64,000 bases of DNA from Delphinus delphis (GCF_949987515.2 NC_082696.1:39102431-39166430); one strand, 5' to 3'. Positions 38,311 through 50,733 are shown, counted from the first letter of the stretch. Notes: a model not told the origin generated them from the letters alone. Numbers and translations: made by a program.

Positions 38311-38751
38311 GAAGGTAAAATTTTTTTTAAAAAAGATGTGGCAAAAAGAACACTGATGGGAGTCTGGAAACCTCTTCCCATTTGGTTTCCACTGAAACAA
38401 ATTGTGTGATTCAGAAACGATCCTCACAACCTTAGCATAAATTAATGGAATTGACTAGATAAATTCCAATGAAATTAAGCTCTAAAACCCTATTCCAGAA
38501 CTAAAAGGTTAACAATAAATCAATAGCAGGTGGCTGAAAAGTCACTCTGGAAATTTAGAAACTAAATTTCAAATTACAGAGCTGTTCTTGAAATCACAGA
38601 TATACTGGATGGTATAAAGTAAGGGAAGAGCAAGGAGAACCATGTAAAATTTTCTCAGGGTAAGACCTGACAGAAATGTGCATAATTCTTGCATTTCCCA
38701 CATCTAAAATTTTGGTCAATTAGAAAGACTATGGTCAAAAAGGGCATGTAG

Positions 38752-38948
38752 ATGGGGCTTCCCTGGTGGTGCAGTGGTTGAGAGTCCGCCTGCCGATGCA
38801 GGGGACACGGCTTCGTGCCCCGGTCCGGGAAGATCCCACATGCCGCGGAGCGTCTGGGCCCGTGAGCCATGGCCACTGAGCCTGCGCATCTGGAGCCTGT
38901 GCTACGCAACGGGAGAGGCCACAACAGTGAGAGGCCCGCGTACCGCCA
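38752..38948 (+). mobile_element. CHR-type SINE
   Basis: A full-length short CHR SINE with both promoter boxes. Flanks form an exact 15-bp duplication (aaaaagggcatgtag at 38737-38751 and 38949-38963). The A tail is very short and merges with the duplication. Frames over 60 codons on both strands here are artefacts of the SINE. Confidence 0.93.
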
Positions 38949-38963
38949 AAAAAGGGCATGTAG

Positions 38964-41379
38964 CTTAGATATTAGCACTCAATTAATAAGAGAGAAATGG
39001 GAAAAAATGAATTCTAAAAATGGGGCAAAAACTTTAACTTTCCCCTTGCTCCATCAGCCCCAGTGATGCCACACCAAACAGTTTTAAAAAATTAATTAGA
39101 AGTAAATAGTTGTAGTTATTAGACAGATGTCCCTGAGGAGGATTTCATGGTACAATCTCAGTAGACAAAAACCTAAAGGACCTTGCTAGTATTTTATCCT
39201 AATCAGTCTTAATGGCCTCTCAACCTTCTTTCAATGGCCTTAGTTCAAAAGCCAAACATCTAAATGGCAGAACCATAAAGAATTAGTGAAATGTTCATTG
39301 GATTAAAAACTAGAGGGAAAAAAAAAGCTGTTAACATTTTTCAGAAAAAAAAAAGCCATTTTAGGTCAGTGGCTTTGAAATGAATATTTGCTCTTGTTAG
39401 GGGCTGTCTTGGTAGTCACTGCCAGATCCCATACCTGGCACAGTGTTTGGTGCATGGGAAAAACCCAGTAAATGTTTGATTGATGAACAGACATGCTAAA
39501 TAGGCTTTATTGGAGTCAATTCTTTCCCTGCTTTCTGGGCAAGTGGTCATTAACGTAAATGACAAACAGTGGTCTGGGGAATAGTTTATTTAATCTCTTG
39601 CTGTAGCTCTTTCTCCAGCCTCTCAACAAGCTCTGATGTTGCTCTCTGCACCTTCCCTGACCATACATTCCTGGAGTCTCTATATCACCAGTATTACTCA
39701 GGAGATAAAATATCTAAAATAATAAGTCCTTTGACCAGAATGTCAATCAAACCTCAAAGCCCATGGAATTTAAAACTTTAGGGTTGCCGGTGCTGAATAT
39801 TTTGTGATTTTTTTTTTCCTTTCTTGCACTTAAAAAAAATTCTATGTGCAGGTACAAATAAATATTCCATAGATACTTGTTGGATAAATGACTTTACAGT
39901 GCATACTGTAAGCTGTTTGAGGAAAGATTTTATGAAATTTGGTTGGTTGCCACAAAGCCTAAATGTTTTGTGATTCATTCAAACTTTTACCTTGTGCCAT
40001 ATCAGATAAAGTTTTATGAGTTTATCTACAGAAGGAAGAGCTTCTTGTCAAACACAAAAATAGGGAGCAGAGAGAAAGAGGTGGAGTTTCCTTACTGAAA
40101 TCAGACGTTAACATGCTGTGTTCATTATGAACCCTCACATTCAATAAAGTTGAGAATGCCAGGGTACTGGAGCAGAGTTTTACTGAATATCAAAACAACC
40201 TGCTTTAGCAGACTTTGTGTTCTGTCTTTTCATTTCCTGTAGGTGGTTAGCTCCTGAGTTGAACTAAATACCAAAGTCTCTGATTAGAGGTAACTGGTTT
40301 CCTTCCTGACACTGAAAATGTCAAAAAGTAAGCTGCCTCTGGATGGACCTCACTTTGAAGCTTATTTGTGATGATTCCAGTTAGTTCTAAGGTGGTAAGA
40401 ATTAGAATATATTATATTTTGTTTTACAGATTCTTTGAAGTTTCTTGCTGGAGCTTATTTTTAAATATCCTCAGTCTTTTGTTTTATATTCATAAGCAAA
40501 TTGATTTCCTCACTCCTGATTCTATCTTACCAATTTTTAAATTATTTATAGTTACCTGTTACAATTAACAAGAAAATTGTACCTGATCTAGTCATATTTT
40601 TATGGAAAACTTTGTTTCATCATTCTATGAACTTCTACCTAAATTGCAAAATTTAAATTGGTCATAAAATGTTTTCTTTTTATCTTGAAGGAGTTTAAAA
40701 AGAAGAAGCATGTATGAAGAAGCTACTGATACTTTATTTTTTCTTTTCAGATAGAGTGATCATGTGTATACAATTTTTATCCTGTGCAACTCCAACGATA
40801 AAATTCCTAGGATTGATAGGGATTTGGGAAGAAAGAGTGGATAAAACTTACAATCATTTGGGATTTAATTAAGTCACATTTTCAGCAGGTGTTCTAAATA
40901 AATACAATAACAGTAATAAATATTATTAGCATGCAAGATAGTGCCTGACTAGAGGCGGTAAACATTAGATAGAGTTTGAATAAAGGATTATAAGCTCGGT
41001 ATCACAGAACTTTAGATAGGAAAGTTACCTAAAAAATGTTCTTGTCCAATTCCTGAGTTTTACAAGTGAGAAAATTCAGTTTCAGGAGAAGAAAGTGTTT
41101 CAGGTTAAACGGTCTGTTAGTGGCATAGTTGAGGCAACATTCTATGTCTTCTACTTCTGATTCACTACCTTTAGTCTCTGTTTTTTCTAGATATACCAAC
41201 TGAAAAACAAAAGTGACTACATGTATTGAATTATCCATATAATTATTAATTTAAATAGTACAACTTAACCTTGATCTACAAAGTTATACCTGAACATACT
41301 TTGAATAGCGTTGTGAATTTTGTAGATCATGTTCAATTATTTATCGCTTACTCAAAACTTGTTTCCGTTGTACATGCCA
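38964..41379. other. Mostly unassigned, with two ancient SINE/LINE traces
   Basis: An L2- or MIR-like 3' end lies at about 39425-39490 ('acctggcacagtgtttggtg', 'cagtaaatgtttgattgatg'). An ancient SINE/LINE relic (MIR or L3-like) lies at about 40995-41175 ('cagaactttagataggaaag', 'tttacaagtgagaaaattca'). The rest holds no recognisable feature. Confidence 0.45.
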
Positions 41380-41880
41380 AATTATGACAATATAGAAAGT
41401 AGAAAAGAAATGGAGAACATCCACAACTTCTACCATTACAGTACACACTATGCAATTTTTACTGCTAGTACTTATTCATGCTTACATATGTTCTGAAGTT
41501 GTAATGATGAGGTAATATGATGTTTGTTATGTTTTATTTAATTAACATTATATCATGACATTTTCATGTTATTACATAATGTTCATAATGACTACTTTAG
41601 CAACTGCATAGTATTTCTTTGACTTGCTTTGATATTTATTCAGCCATTTCCCTCTTGTTGAACAATTAAGTCACCTCCAATGTAACTGTTAATAACACTG
41701 CAGTGAATTTCTTCATTCACATTGCTTGTGTATGTTGTTTTTCTTTAAATTATTTTTCTGTGGGTAAATTACAAACTATTGAATTTTGACTGGATATGAG
41801 TATTTAGGTATCAGCAGGGCTCATAGTGCATTTTGCTAAATAGTTTTCCAAAAAGGCTACATCATATAACTAAAGAATAA
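41380..41880 (-). mobile_element. Old L1 (L1M/L1ME type) ORF2-3' fragment
   Basis: Antisense ORF2 C-terminal wording such as 'gcatagtatttctttgactt', 'atttattcagccatttccct', 'aataacactgcagtgaattt' and 'cacattgcttgtgtatgttg' is characteristic of old L1s. It is highly diverged with no open frame. Confidence 0.65.
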
Positions 41881-42381
41881 AGTCATCTAGGCTGTTGATT
41901 AAATAGAACAGTCCCACTTTTACCAGACATGGACCGTGAAAACAATAGAGAAGCCACAGTTAGGACTGGCCTTGTGTGCAGAAGGGTGTCCAGAAGTCTG
42001 CACAGATAATGTACATGACAGTCCCTAGAAATGAAGCCCAGTAGTTTTCCGGAAATCTCCAACAATGTAAATTCTCAGTTAGTGCCTTCTTAAGGAACTA
42101 AGATTTTTAAGAAAGTCAAAAGACATTTGTAGACCAAAGAAGGGTAAAGAATTAGCTAACACATGTGCAGAGTCTAGTTGACATGATTAACACCCATCAC
42201 CAATCAGGTACACTTAGAGAAAATAGCCTTAAGGATTCAAATAAATACTAAGAAGGAAGAAGTTGAGCACATGAGACTCTTTTGCCTGTTGAGTGAAAGA
42301 AAATAGAAAATTGGCCTTAAATCTCTCATCCATCATAAACATGTATTCCCTATACACACACCCCACCCCACCCTCAATCCG

Positions 42382-42419
<38 letters not shown>

Positions 42420-42769
42420 CAATGAAAAGACCATGCTTTTCTTTTTTTTCCCACAGACTTACTGTTTGTTTTCCTCCAAATGGCAATGGCAGAAGTAGAT
42501 TGAGTTACTTAGGCAGAGTTCTGTGTTAGAACTGTGAACCACCTTTTCGTCCTGCTTTTTTAATAAAAAGGTTGCTTATGTTTCAATTCAATCTCTGTGG
42601 CTATTGCTATTGAGTAAACCCCTTTACTCCAACCTTCTGGGTGAAAAAAGACCATGCTTTTTAAATTTCATGAGTTCTTTAGGACTCAGACCCAGGACTC
42701 CCAGGGCTGTGGTGATTGACTTGCTCATTATTGCTCAGTATTTTTTTTCCTGGTATATGGAGCTACACA
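41881..42769. other. Unassigned sequence with a CA microsatellite
   Basis: No gene is seen. The frames at 42229-42486 and 42293-42529 owe their length to the CA repeat at 42383-42417. Confidence 0.5.
42383..42417. repeat. (CA)n microsatellite
   Basis: An uninterrupted run of about 17 CA units, the longest dinucleotide repeat in the window. It is a good candidate polymorphic marker. Confidence 0.97.
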
Positions 42770-43010
42770 GCTACCATTTACTGAAAAGCTGCTATCTCCC
42801 AGCCACTTTCTTGGATGCTTTTTGTTTAGGATATCATTTAATCCTCACAACAACTCTATATAGTACCATTTATTTCTCTCTATTACATATGTGGAAATCA
42901 AGGCCCAGAATCTTTAAGCAATTTGCATGAAAACACAAGTTCTGAGTTATGCGGTGGCAGAGCCAAGATTCACCCTTCTCTGATTGATGCTGTTCTGTGA
43001 AGTGCCTCTC
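42770..43010 (-). mobile_element. MIR SINE
   Basis: Antisense MIR, near full length: 'ctaccatttactgaaaagct', 'atcatttaatcctcacaaca', 'aatcaaggcccagaatcttt' and 'ggcagagccaagattcaccc' occur in the expected order. Confidence 0.8.
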
Positions 43011-44299
43011 AGTGCAGCACAGACAAAGTGAGGGGGGCATTTCTACCTGAATATGTTAACATTTCTGGGATATTTTGGTTCTCTTGAGATTTTTCTATTC
43101 ATAAAAGTTGAAAAACCTCTCAGTTACTTCTTTTTCTCAGAATGTCAGTCATACTGGATATTTAATCTGCTATTAAATGTATGTCCAGAAGAATACCAAT
43201 GGGAACCAAAATAGTGGTACGAAATGAACTCTGTAATGTTTAATGAAATGTTATAATATTTTGAGTTCAATCTTCATGACTAAAGTCACGACAGATATTC
43301 CAAATCAGCAGCTGTGTTGCCAGTGGAATCTCAACAATATTAATTCAGATTTGAACAACCACGCTTGATTTATCTCTTTAGATTCAGGTCCCATAAAAAC
43401 TAAGGATGAAGTCTCCTGACTGAAGTCTTTAAATTTAATTTCTAAAAAGCAATTAAATCTGATAAAGTGTTTGGGTCTGAGAAATTTTGGTGAAGGCAAA
43501 GAATGAAACAGGAATATACCTGTGTCATAACACAGCTACCTTATAACAATTCTCCTCCTCAAGTAGTTAAGCTGATCTCTCAGCAAATCCATTAAAATTA
43601 CTCACAAGAATTTAAGTATGTACTATTAGTCAGAATGATCTTGGTACAGAGTTAAAAAACATTATTCCTTTCCCTGCTTTGAAATTTTCACCCAAAGAAG
43701 GATTAGATGAATTCTAAGTTTTTTAAGTTTGTAGAAGAATTCTACCGCAAATTTAAACTCAAGAGGAAAACACTTTAGATGTATAATTAATATATTATTA
43801 GTGAATATTTGGGATAAAAAAGTTTCATACTTAGAAATGCCAAAGAAAACCAATTTATGTCTATTATAGGTGGAAAGATACTGGCCATAAATATATCTTG
43901 AACTTTTTACTGTGGCAAAAGAAATTTTACTACATATTCTGCCTGCCTTTACATAGGTAGTTAAACTCTATATAATTATATAGTTAGAAACACAGTTATA
44001 TAACAAATTAAGTCCTGGGAAAGGGAAAAAACATGATTCCGTGTAGATACACACAGCCCTCAAAATTTGCTTGCAAATGGTTTGGCTCTTAAACATAATT
44101 TCTCACAGAAAAATATTTCAAATTATAGCCCCTCTCCACCTGAAACCCACTGAATGCATAATTAAGTTGAAATGTGGTTATTATATTTGAGACAGAGCTC
44201 TTTCAGGGAGGAAGGAGGCAGAGGACACACATTTACTTCTTTCCTTTAGGGCTGGCTATGAATAAAATATTGTCATAGACAATATTTATCAGGAATCTT
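43011..44299. other. No recognisable feature
   Basis: AT-rich DNA. The minus frames at 43305-43499 and 43662-43853 are short and unsupported. Confidence 0.45.
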
Positions 44300-44523
44300 T
44301 TATATTCTTTCATCTGTCACCTGAATTTTGCCTGCTGCTCAGTTTTTGGTGTGTGCTATACTCACTTCCTGTTTTAAACTACACTTATTGGCACACTACC
44401 CAGGACCAGCCTACCTCCCAAAGGACTTTGCACCTCAAAATGATCTCCCTCCCCTCTTGTCCCTACTGCAGTGCCTTCCATGTAGAAGGCACTCAATAAT
44501 TACTCATTGAAGGAATGAATGAA
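44300..44523 (+). mobile_element. L2 LINE 3' end, sense
   Basis: The last part matches the L2 3' terminus: 'tgccttccatgtagaaggca', 'ctcaataattactcattgaa' and a final GAATGAAT-type repeat. The upstream part is weaker. Confidence 0.6.
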
Positions 44524-45649
44524 ATAAGAAACATACAAAGTAAAAGAGAAAAGATGTGGTTTTGATCCTTTATAGCCTCTTCACTTTCCCTATATTTACA
44601 TTGTTTTCCAAGTTTCATCCGTTTGTTGTTTTGCACAATGGCTCCCTTGGAGGTGAGAGCTTGAGTTCCAACAAGTGTGGTAAGGGTAGGGTGGAGGACA
44701 GCCGGGCACATGTTTTATGCAGATTTTTAGATTCAGTGTTAATGGAAGGCTCACCTTATCTTTAAATGATGAGGCTATTGTAAATAGCGAGGCTACAAAG
44801 CTCAAGAGAACATGGTGAATCACGATGACAAAAGGTAAGCACACAGTGGTAATGTGGTGTAGAGATTCCAGACTTGCTTCACGTGTGTTCCAAGCAGTGG
44901 CGGCATCTTAAAGCAGCCACATCTCTGTCCTATCCAACACATAGAGAGCCACAATAGAACAGTGCAGCTACAGTGCTTCTGCTTTGCAACAGTGGTTCAC
45001 AGCCAACGATGCTCAATGCTCAGTGTGGCTCCCATGGTAACTCATGGGCGAGGTGCCTCGTTAGGCCCTTCCTGTGCTGCATACCTATCTCATTGCTAAG
45101 CTGCTTCTGGTTGAAATCCCATGCACATGCTCTTGTATGGTCAAAAGGAGACTTCCTCTGTACAGAACTCACTCAGAGCCCGACATGGGCACATGGCAGG
45201 CTGCTGGCCAAAATGTGCCCGCTAAGCCGCTAACAAATGAATCATGAATCTGGGTGACTGGAGAGACAAATGTTTACCATGGAATGGTAACAAAAAGTCT
45301 GGGCTTTTTGCCATTTAGGAAAGAAAAAAGAGTATATAAACTTTCTTATCCTTTCCTGTATGGAGGTCTAAGAAGGTACAGGGCATTCAGTTCAGTCTTT
45401 GGACAGCAAGCAAAGTGACAATAAATGAGACTTTTTAGAGATTCACAGTGAAATACACATGTATATGTGTGTATATATATATATATATAAAATTTTCTTT
45501 TTTTGTGATGACTGGTTTGCTTTACCATAAACCAGAGTAGGATGTTGTTATTACAATTTAGCTCTTTCCTATTCCAGCCCTTCATTGTTTAAGGCTATAG
45601 GGAAAGCAGGTTGTGCTATTAACTCATTGAACACCAAGAATGAGGGCAG
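44524..45649. other. Unassigned sequence
   Basis: No gene is seen. The 86-codon plus frame at 44973-45233 has several cysteines but no recognisable domain. A TG/TA dinucleotide tract lies at about 45462-45490. Confidence 0.45.
45462..45490. repeat. (TG)n(TA)n dinucleotide repeat
   Basis: A short alternating pyrimidine-purine run passing from TATATGTGTGTA to pure TA. Confidence 0.85.
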
Positions 45650-45857
45650 AATAAGATAATGTTTATGAGTATAGCCTTTGTAGTCAGACAGAGTGGATTT
45701 CAATTCCAGACCTGCCACAATCTGGCTGTGTGACTTTTAGGAGGTTACTTAACATCTTCCTCTCTGTAACGGTCACTGCAGGTAGGCAATATGTGTTAAG
45801 CACTTAGAACAGTGCCTGGGACAGATTAAGTGCTCAATAAATGTTACTTGAAGATTA
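45650..45857 (+). mobile_element. MIR SINE
   Basis: A well-preserved sense MIR: 'tatagcctttgtagtcagac', 'ctggctgtgtgacttttagg', 'aggttacttaacatcttcct', 'agcacttagaacagtgcctg' and 'aagtgctcaataaatgttac'. Confidence 0.85.
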
Positions 45858-46240
45858 TTTGCTTACTGATAGTATTCCTAAAATTAGTACTAGGAAAATT
45901 TTCCACCAAAGGCATTATGGCCAAAGAGCAAAAAATACACACCAATAACATTATGCCCCACTAGACTAAGTTTGCTAATTCCTCTAAGGAAAGTTATTTG
46001 AGTAGAAGTATTTTAAATTAACTATTTGCGTATTGTTTACTTTTTCTTTTCTGTGTTTTATCAGTCCTTATCACTGTGCCTGGTGAATAAATTATTTCAG
46101 AAATGGAGATAAGACAAACAAGAGATCTAAGACAATGGAATGTCTAGTATGTTAACATACTCTATTCCAGAGGGAGAAAATTAAGAAAAATGGTTTCTAG
46201 CATATTTATGAACAATGTATTATTGATATTCTGTGGTACA

Positions 46241-46263
46241 TACATACATGCATACATATATAG
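46241..46263. repeat. (ATAC)n-like tetranucleotide repeat
   Basis: A short ATAC/ATGC array that directly borders the left end of the pseudogene fragment. Confidence 0.8.
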
Positions 46264-46304
46264 TTGAGCTCAGTCTTTGGGACTGGAATGTGTGATCCAG
46301 ATGT

Positions 46305-47170
46305 GCTTGTCTTTCTGTTTGGCCTTCTGCTCCCTTTTCTGAGTGGCCTGCCGTGCCTCCATTTCTGCTGTCAGTGGCCCTGGCACCTGGAGGACTTCCG
46401 GAAAGGTATAAGCTGACCTGAGCTTTGCTGTAATCAGAAGCATCTGGATTCTTCTCCATGAACCTCCAGAACTCATTACATGCTGACTTGTCAGCTGCAA
46501 CTGTGCATGGTGGCCAGGTTCAGGAGTCCCTAGGTGTGAAAACCCAAAAATGGGTTCAGCTTGCCTCCTGTTCCTCCCAACATCACCCAAGCAGACCAAG
46601 GGAAATACTGTCAAGTAGCCAGTGCCAAGATCATCGTCCATGTACCCCAGAAGGGGTCGGCATGAAGACCCTTACTTACTGCAGAGGGGTCTGCCCCTGC
46701 CTCTGAGGCCAACCACTGAGCCTCTCCCAGCTGCGGCTGCTGTGCGCAGGAGCGTGAAGCCACCGGAGCCCAATGGGGCACTGAGCAGAGACAGAACTCC
46801 AGGGTCTAGGGGGCTGGCAGCTAGCCGGAGCTTCAGCATCCCCCTACCTCCAGCTCAGCAAGCAGCCAGAAGCACGTCCCAGAGCTCTGGCTGACCAGGG
46901 GACTTGGCCTCATCTGGGGAAGGCCCCAAAGGGGCTGACTGTAAAAAGGCCTCATCTTCTTGAGGTTGCTGGGAAAGAGTCATTTGCACCCCAGCCTCCA
47001 GGTCTCAGTTTCTCTCCTCCTCTGCTTGGGCAATACCTCAAATTCACGAAGATCCAGCATCCCCAGTGTCACCTCTACTAGCTCCAACTCTACCTGGGGG
47101 CCATCCTCTCCCTCTGACTCTGAACCTAGGGGAAAATTTCCTATGTTAGATACATCTAAGGAATAAGCAG
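46305..47170 (-). pseudogene. Unprocessed pseudogene fragment of ANKZF1 (Vms1 homologue)
   Basis: ANKZF1 is the mammalian Vms1 homologue, a VCP/p97-binding factor that releases nascent chains from stalled ribosomes. On the minus strand three exon-like pieces lie in order. Piece 1 (47125-46680) encodes [17 protein letters not shown], then, after a frameshift, [39 protein letters not shown] (ankyrin region) and [10 protein letters not shown]. Piece 2 (46529-46418) encodes [19 protein letters not shown] and [10 protein letters not shown]. Piece 3 (46386-46305) encodes [20 protein letters not shown]. Between pieces 1 and 2 lies about 150 bp starting GTAAGTAAGG and ending CACCTAG. Upstream of piece 1 a pyrimidine-rich CCCCTAG acceptor is visible. 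A TGA at 46857-46855 and several indels disable it. N-terminal and C-terminal parts of the gene are absent. Identity rests on recall of the ANKZF1 protein; the exon-intron layout is read from the sequence. Confidence 0.85.
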
Positions 47171-47999
47171 AGGGTAGAAGGGTGTGAGCTGCCCCAGATG
47201 CATAAGAATGTACATAGAGAGATAATCCAGATCACCTGAAATAAAATTGTCACCCCCCCCAAAAAAAAATTTCTCCTTCAGCTGCATTTTGCTTCTCTTT
47301 GTCTCTCTGGCAAGCTGGCAAACTGTTTGATGATCCCATGTTCAGCACACAGAGACATTGCAGGTTCTCCAATATCTTCATTCAACTATTCAGGGAGAAG
47401 CCGAGAACATCAAACTATTTTCAGTTATGCTAGAAATGCACCAGGAAGTTTCCTACTGTGTAGCAGAGTGGAAGTGATTTATTTTAAATGAGAAAATGAA
47501 CCATTGGTCAATGGAAAGTTGACAGCTAATAAAATATCTGCAGCTGGGACTCATCTCTCCATGCAAAAGAGATCTGAAAAAGAGGCAAGGGGAATTGAGG
47601 TGATTTGGACTACTTATGACATGAACTTCTGACACTCATTCTGTAAAACTATTAATATGAAATATGGTTTTCCAACTTCAAGGCTCAGTGATGAAGGAAA
47701 GAAAAGATGTGAAATGTTAGAAACTTACTTCATGGGAGACTTATTTCAGATACTCTAAAAATATCTGTAGAACCTCATGTAAAATTTCCTTATGAGGCCC
47801 CCTTCCTTTAGAACTTCTCTTTGCAATCCAAACCTCCAGTTCAAGTACAGTGTGAGCTAGAGAAGAGAAAGGTAGGAAAGGAAGATTGGGAGTTGGCTCT
47901 ATCAAAAACACTCTTTAATAACATACCTGTATCTAATAACTGCTTGAATTTTAGAGAACTTTTGTTATTATTTATAGAATTATTCATGCTTTGAATGGA
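47171..47999. other. Unassigned sequence
   Basis: The first about 60-100 bp may still be ANKZF1 intron. A C9/A9 homopolymer pair lies at about 47253-47270. No gene is seen in the rest. Confidence 0.4.
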
Positions 48000-49133
48000 A
48001 ACATCAGCAAGATGGCAGAATAAGAAGCCTCAAACCCTCCTTTCCCCATGGAGATATCAATTCAACAATGATACAAGACCAATTCCCTTTGTGAGAAATC
48101 CAGACACCAATTAATAGGCTGCTTCACCACAGGCAAGCCTGAAACCAGCTACATCAAAGCTGGTAGAAAAATTTATAGCATTCACTCATCAGAATCCCTC
48201 CCACCAGCACAATGCAGCACACTGCAGCATGATCCGAAGGAAATTCCCAACTCCTGGAATCTCCAGGGAGGGGGGAAGGAGGGACAAAAGACTGGAATAT
48301 ACATATAACATTCTGACTTTTGGTGGGGGCTAACAGAGGAATTGGTTTCTTTCTTGCTTGAATCTAAACACTGACAGGGAAGAACGCCAGGTTGGGGGCT
48401 GCTAAGAACAAAGGTGAAAGTTTGAACTAGCATTGCCACTCCTCCTGTCTCAGAATAGAGCAAGAGGGAGAAAACCCCCAACTCCTGGCTTCTCCCTGGA
48501 GAGGGAAAGAGTTGAATCATGTGTCCAACGGCTGGCTTCTTTTGGGGGTGGGGGACATGCCAGAGGACTTGGTTTTCATCTTATTTGACTTGGAGTGCTG
48601 ACAGGACCTGGGATACTCTAGATGCCTGGGGGTCTTTGATAACAAAAAAGAGCTGGGTGGCTTATGGCAGCTCCATAGAACCTGCAGTACCACAAACAGA
48701 CACCAGAGGGAAAAAGAGATTATGAACCCTTGAAGAAAGAGCCTGCAAAACCTCTCTGACTGGAAATTTATATGCACAAGCCCAGCGATGATACATCCAC
48801 AGAAAAGGTTTGAGAGGCCCCCAAAATCTCTATTCAGGCGAATGAGTGAAGGTCTCCTCTGCACGAAGCTTGTCCATAAAGACTGGGAGAAGTAGATGTT
48901 GTTTTCAGTGTGCAGATTACAACACAAAGTAACCAGTCACATGAAGAAACAGAAAAACATGGCCCAACCAAGGGAACAAAATAAATCTCCAGGTACTGAC
49001 CCTAAAGAATTGAAAGTACATAAATTACCTGGCAATTTAAGATATTCATCATAAAGATGCTAAAAGCTCAGGAAGATCATACTTGGACAAAATGGTAACA
49101 ACCACAAAGAGATAGGAAAATAGACTTCAAGTC

Positions 49134-49226
49134 AGAAATTGTCACAGGAGACAAAGAAGGACATTACATAGTCCTTCTTTGGATAGAAATTGTCACAGGA
49201 GACAAAGAAGGACATTACATAGTCCT
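49134..49226 (+). repeat. 42-bp tandem duplication in L1 endonuclease region
   Basis: Copies at 49134-49175 and 49185-49226 are identical over 42 bp and separated by 9 bp (period 51). It arose after the L1 inserted, because L1 ORF2 has this segment once. Confidence 0.9.
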
Positions 49227-50519
49227 ACATAAAAGGATCAGTTCACTGGGGAGATAGCAATTACAAATATATATGCATCAAACATCACAGCACTCAAATT
49301 TAGGAAGCAAACAATGACAGAACTGAAGATAGAAACAGATAGCAACACAATAATAGTAGGAGCTTTCAATACCCCACTTTCAATAATGGATAGAGCAACC
49401 AGATGGAGATCAATATGGAAAGAGAAAACTTGAACAACAGTATAGACCAATGGACCTAACAGACATATACAAAACACCCCTCCCAACAGCAGCAGAATAC
49501 TTATTCTTTTCCAGGAACATTATCGAAGATAGATCACTTGTTAGGTCACAAAACAAGTCTTTACAAATTTAAGAAGTTTGAAATCATACCAAGTATGTTT
49601 TTTAACCGTAAGAAAATGTAACTAGAAATCAATAGCAGAAGGAAAACTGGAAAACTCACAGATATGTGGAAATTAAACAGCACACTCCTGACAACCAATG
49701 AGTTAAGGAAGCAATCAAAAGAGAAATTAAAAAATATCTTAAGACAAACAAAAATATAACATAATAAAACTTATGGGATGCAGCTAAAGCAGTAATAAGA
49801 GGGAAGTTTATGGTGGTAAATACCTGTATTAAAAAGGGATGACCTCAAATACACCTCAAGAAACTAGAAAAAGAAGAACAAACAAAGCCCAAAGTTAGCA
49901 GAAGGAAATAATAAAGATTAGAGAATAAATAAACAAAACAGAGATTAGTAAAAAAAAATAGGAAAAGTCAATCAAACTAAGAGTTAGTTGCTTGTGAAGA
50001 TCAATGAAATTGACAAATAATTAAGAAAAAGAGAAAAGTCTCAAATCATAAAACCAGAAATAAAAGAAAACACATTACAATTGATGAAACAGAAATTTAA
50101 AAGATTGTAAGAAACTACTATGAACAATTAAATGTCAACAAATTGGATAAGCTAGAAGAAATGGATACATTTCTAGAAACATGCAAACTACCAAGGCTGA
50201 ATCATGAAGAAGTAGAAAATTTGTACAGACCTATAACTTGTAAGGAGATTGAATCACAATAAAAAGTCTCCCAACAGTAAAAGTCCAGGACCAGATGGCT
50301 TCACTAGACAATTCTACAAAATAATTAGAGAAGAATTAATGTCAATCATTCTCAAATCCTTCCAAATAATTGAAGAGGAGAGAACACTTCCAAACTCATT
50401 TTTATAAGGCCAGCATTACTCTGATGCTAAAGCCAAAGACACTACAAGAAAAGAAAACTACAGACCAATATCCCTGATGATAACAGATGTAAAAATCCTT
50501 AACAAAATACTAGCAAACC

Positions 50520-50733
50520 GGGGGCTTCCCTGGTGGCACAGTAGTTGAGAGTCCGCCTGCCGATGCAGGGGACACGGGTTCGTGCCCCGGTCCGGGAAGA
50601 TCCCACATGCCACGGAGCGGCTGGGCCCGTGAGCCATGGCCGCTGAGCCTGCGCGTCCGGAGCTTGTGCTCCGCAATAGGAGAGGCCACAACAGTGAGAG
50701 GCCCACGTACCATAAAAAAAAAAAAAAAAAAAA
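50520..50733 (+). mobile_element. CHR-type SINE nested in old L1 ORF2
   Basis: A complete short CHR SINE with a poly(A) tail of about 20. It is flanked by an exact 16-bp duplication of L1 sequence (aaaatactagcaaacc at 50504-50519 and 50734-50749). Confidence 0.95.

Noticed and set aside
46622..46894. 90-codon plus-strand frame, proline- and serine-rich, looks protein-like
   Set aside because: It is the antisense of the ANKZF1 pseudogene exon. The minus strand gives a better, ordered match to a known protein, and the GC-rich exon explains the long open frame.
46960..47166. 68-codon plus-strand serine-rich frame
   Set aside because: Also antisense to the pseudogene; the complement encodes the acidic VELELVEV segment.
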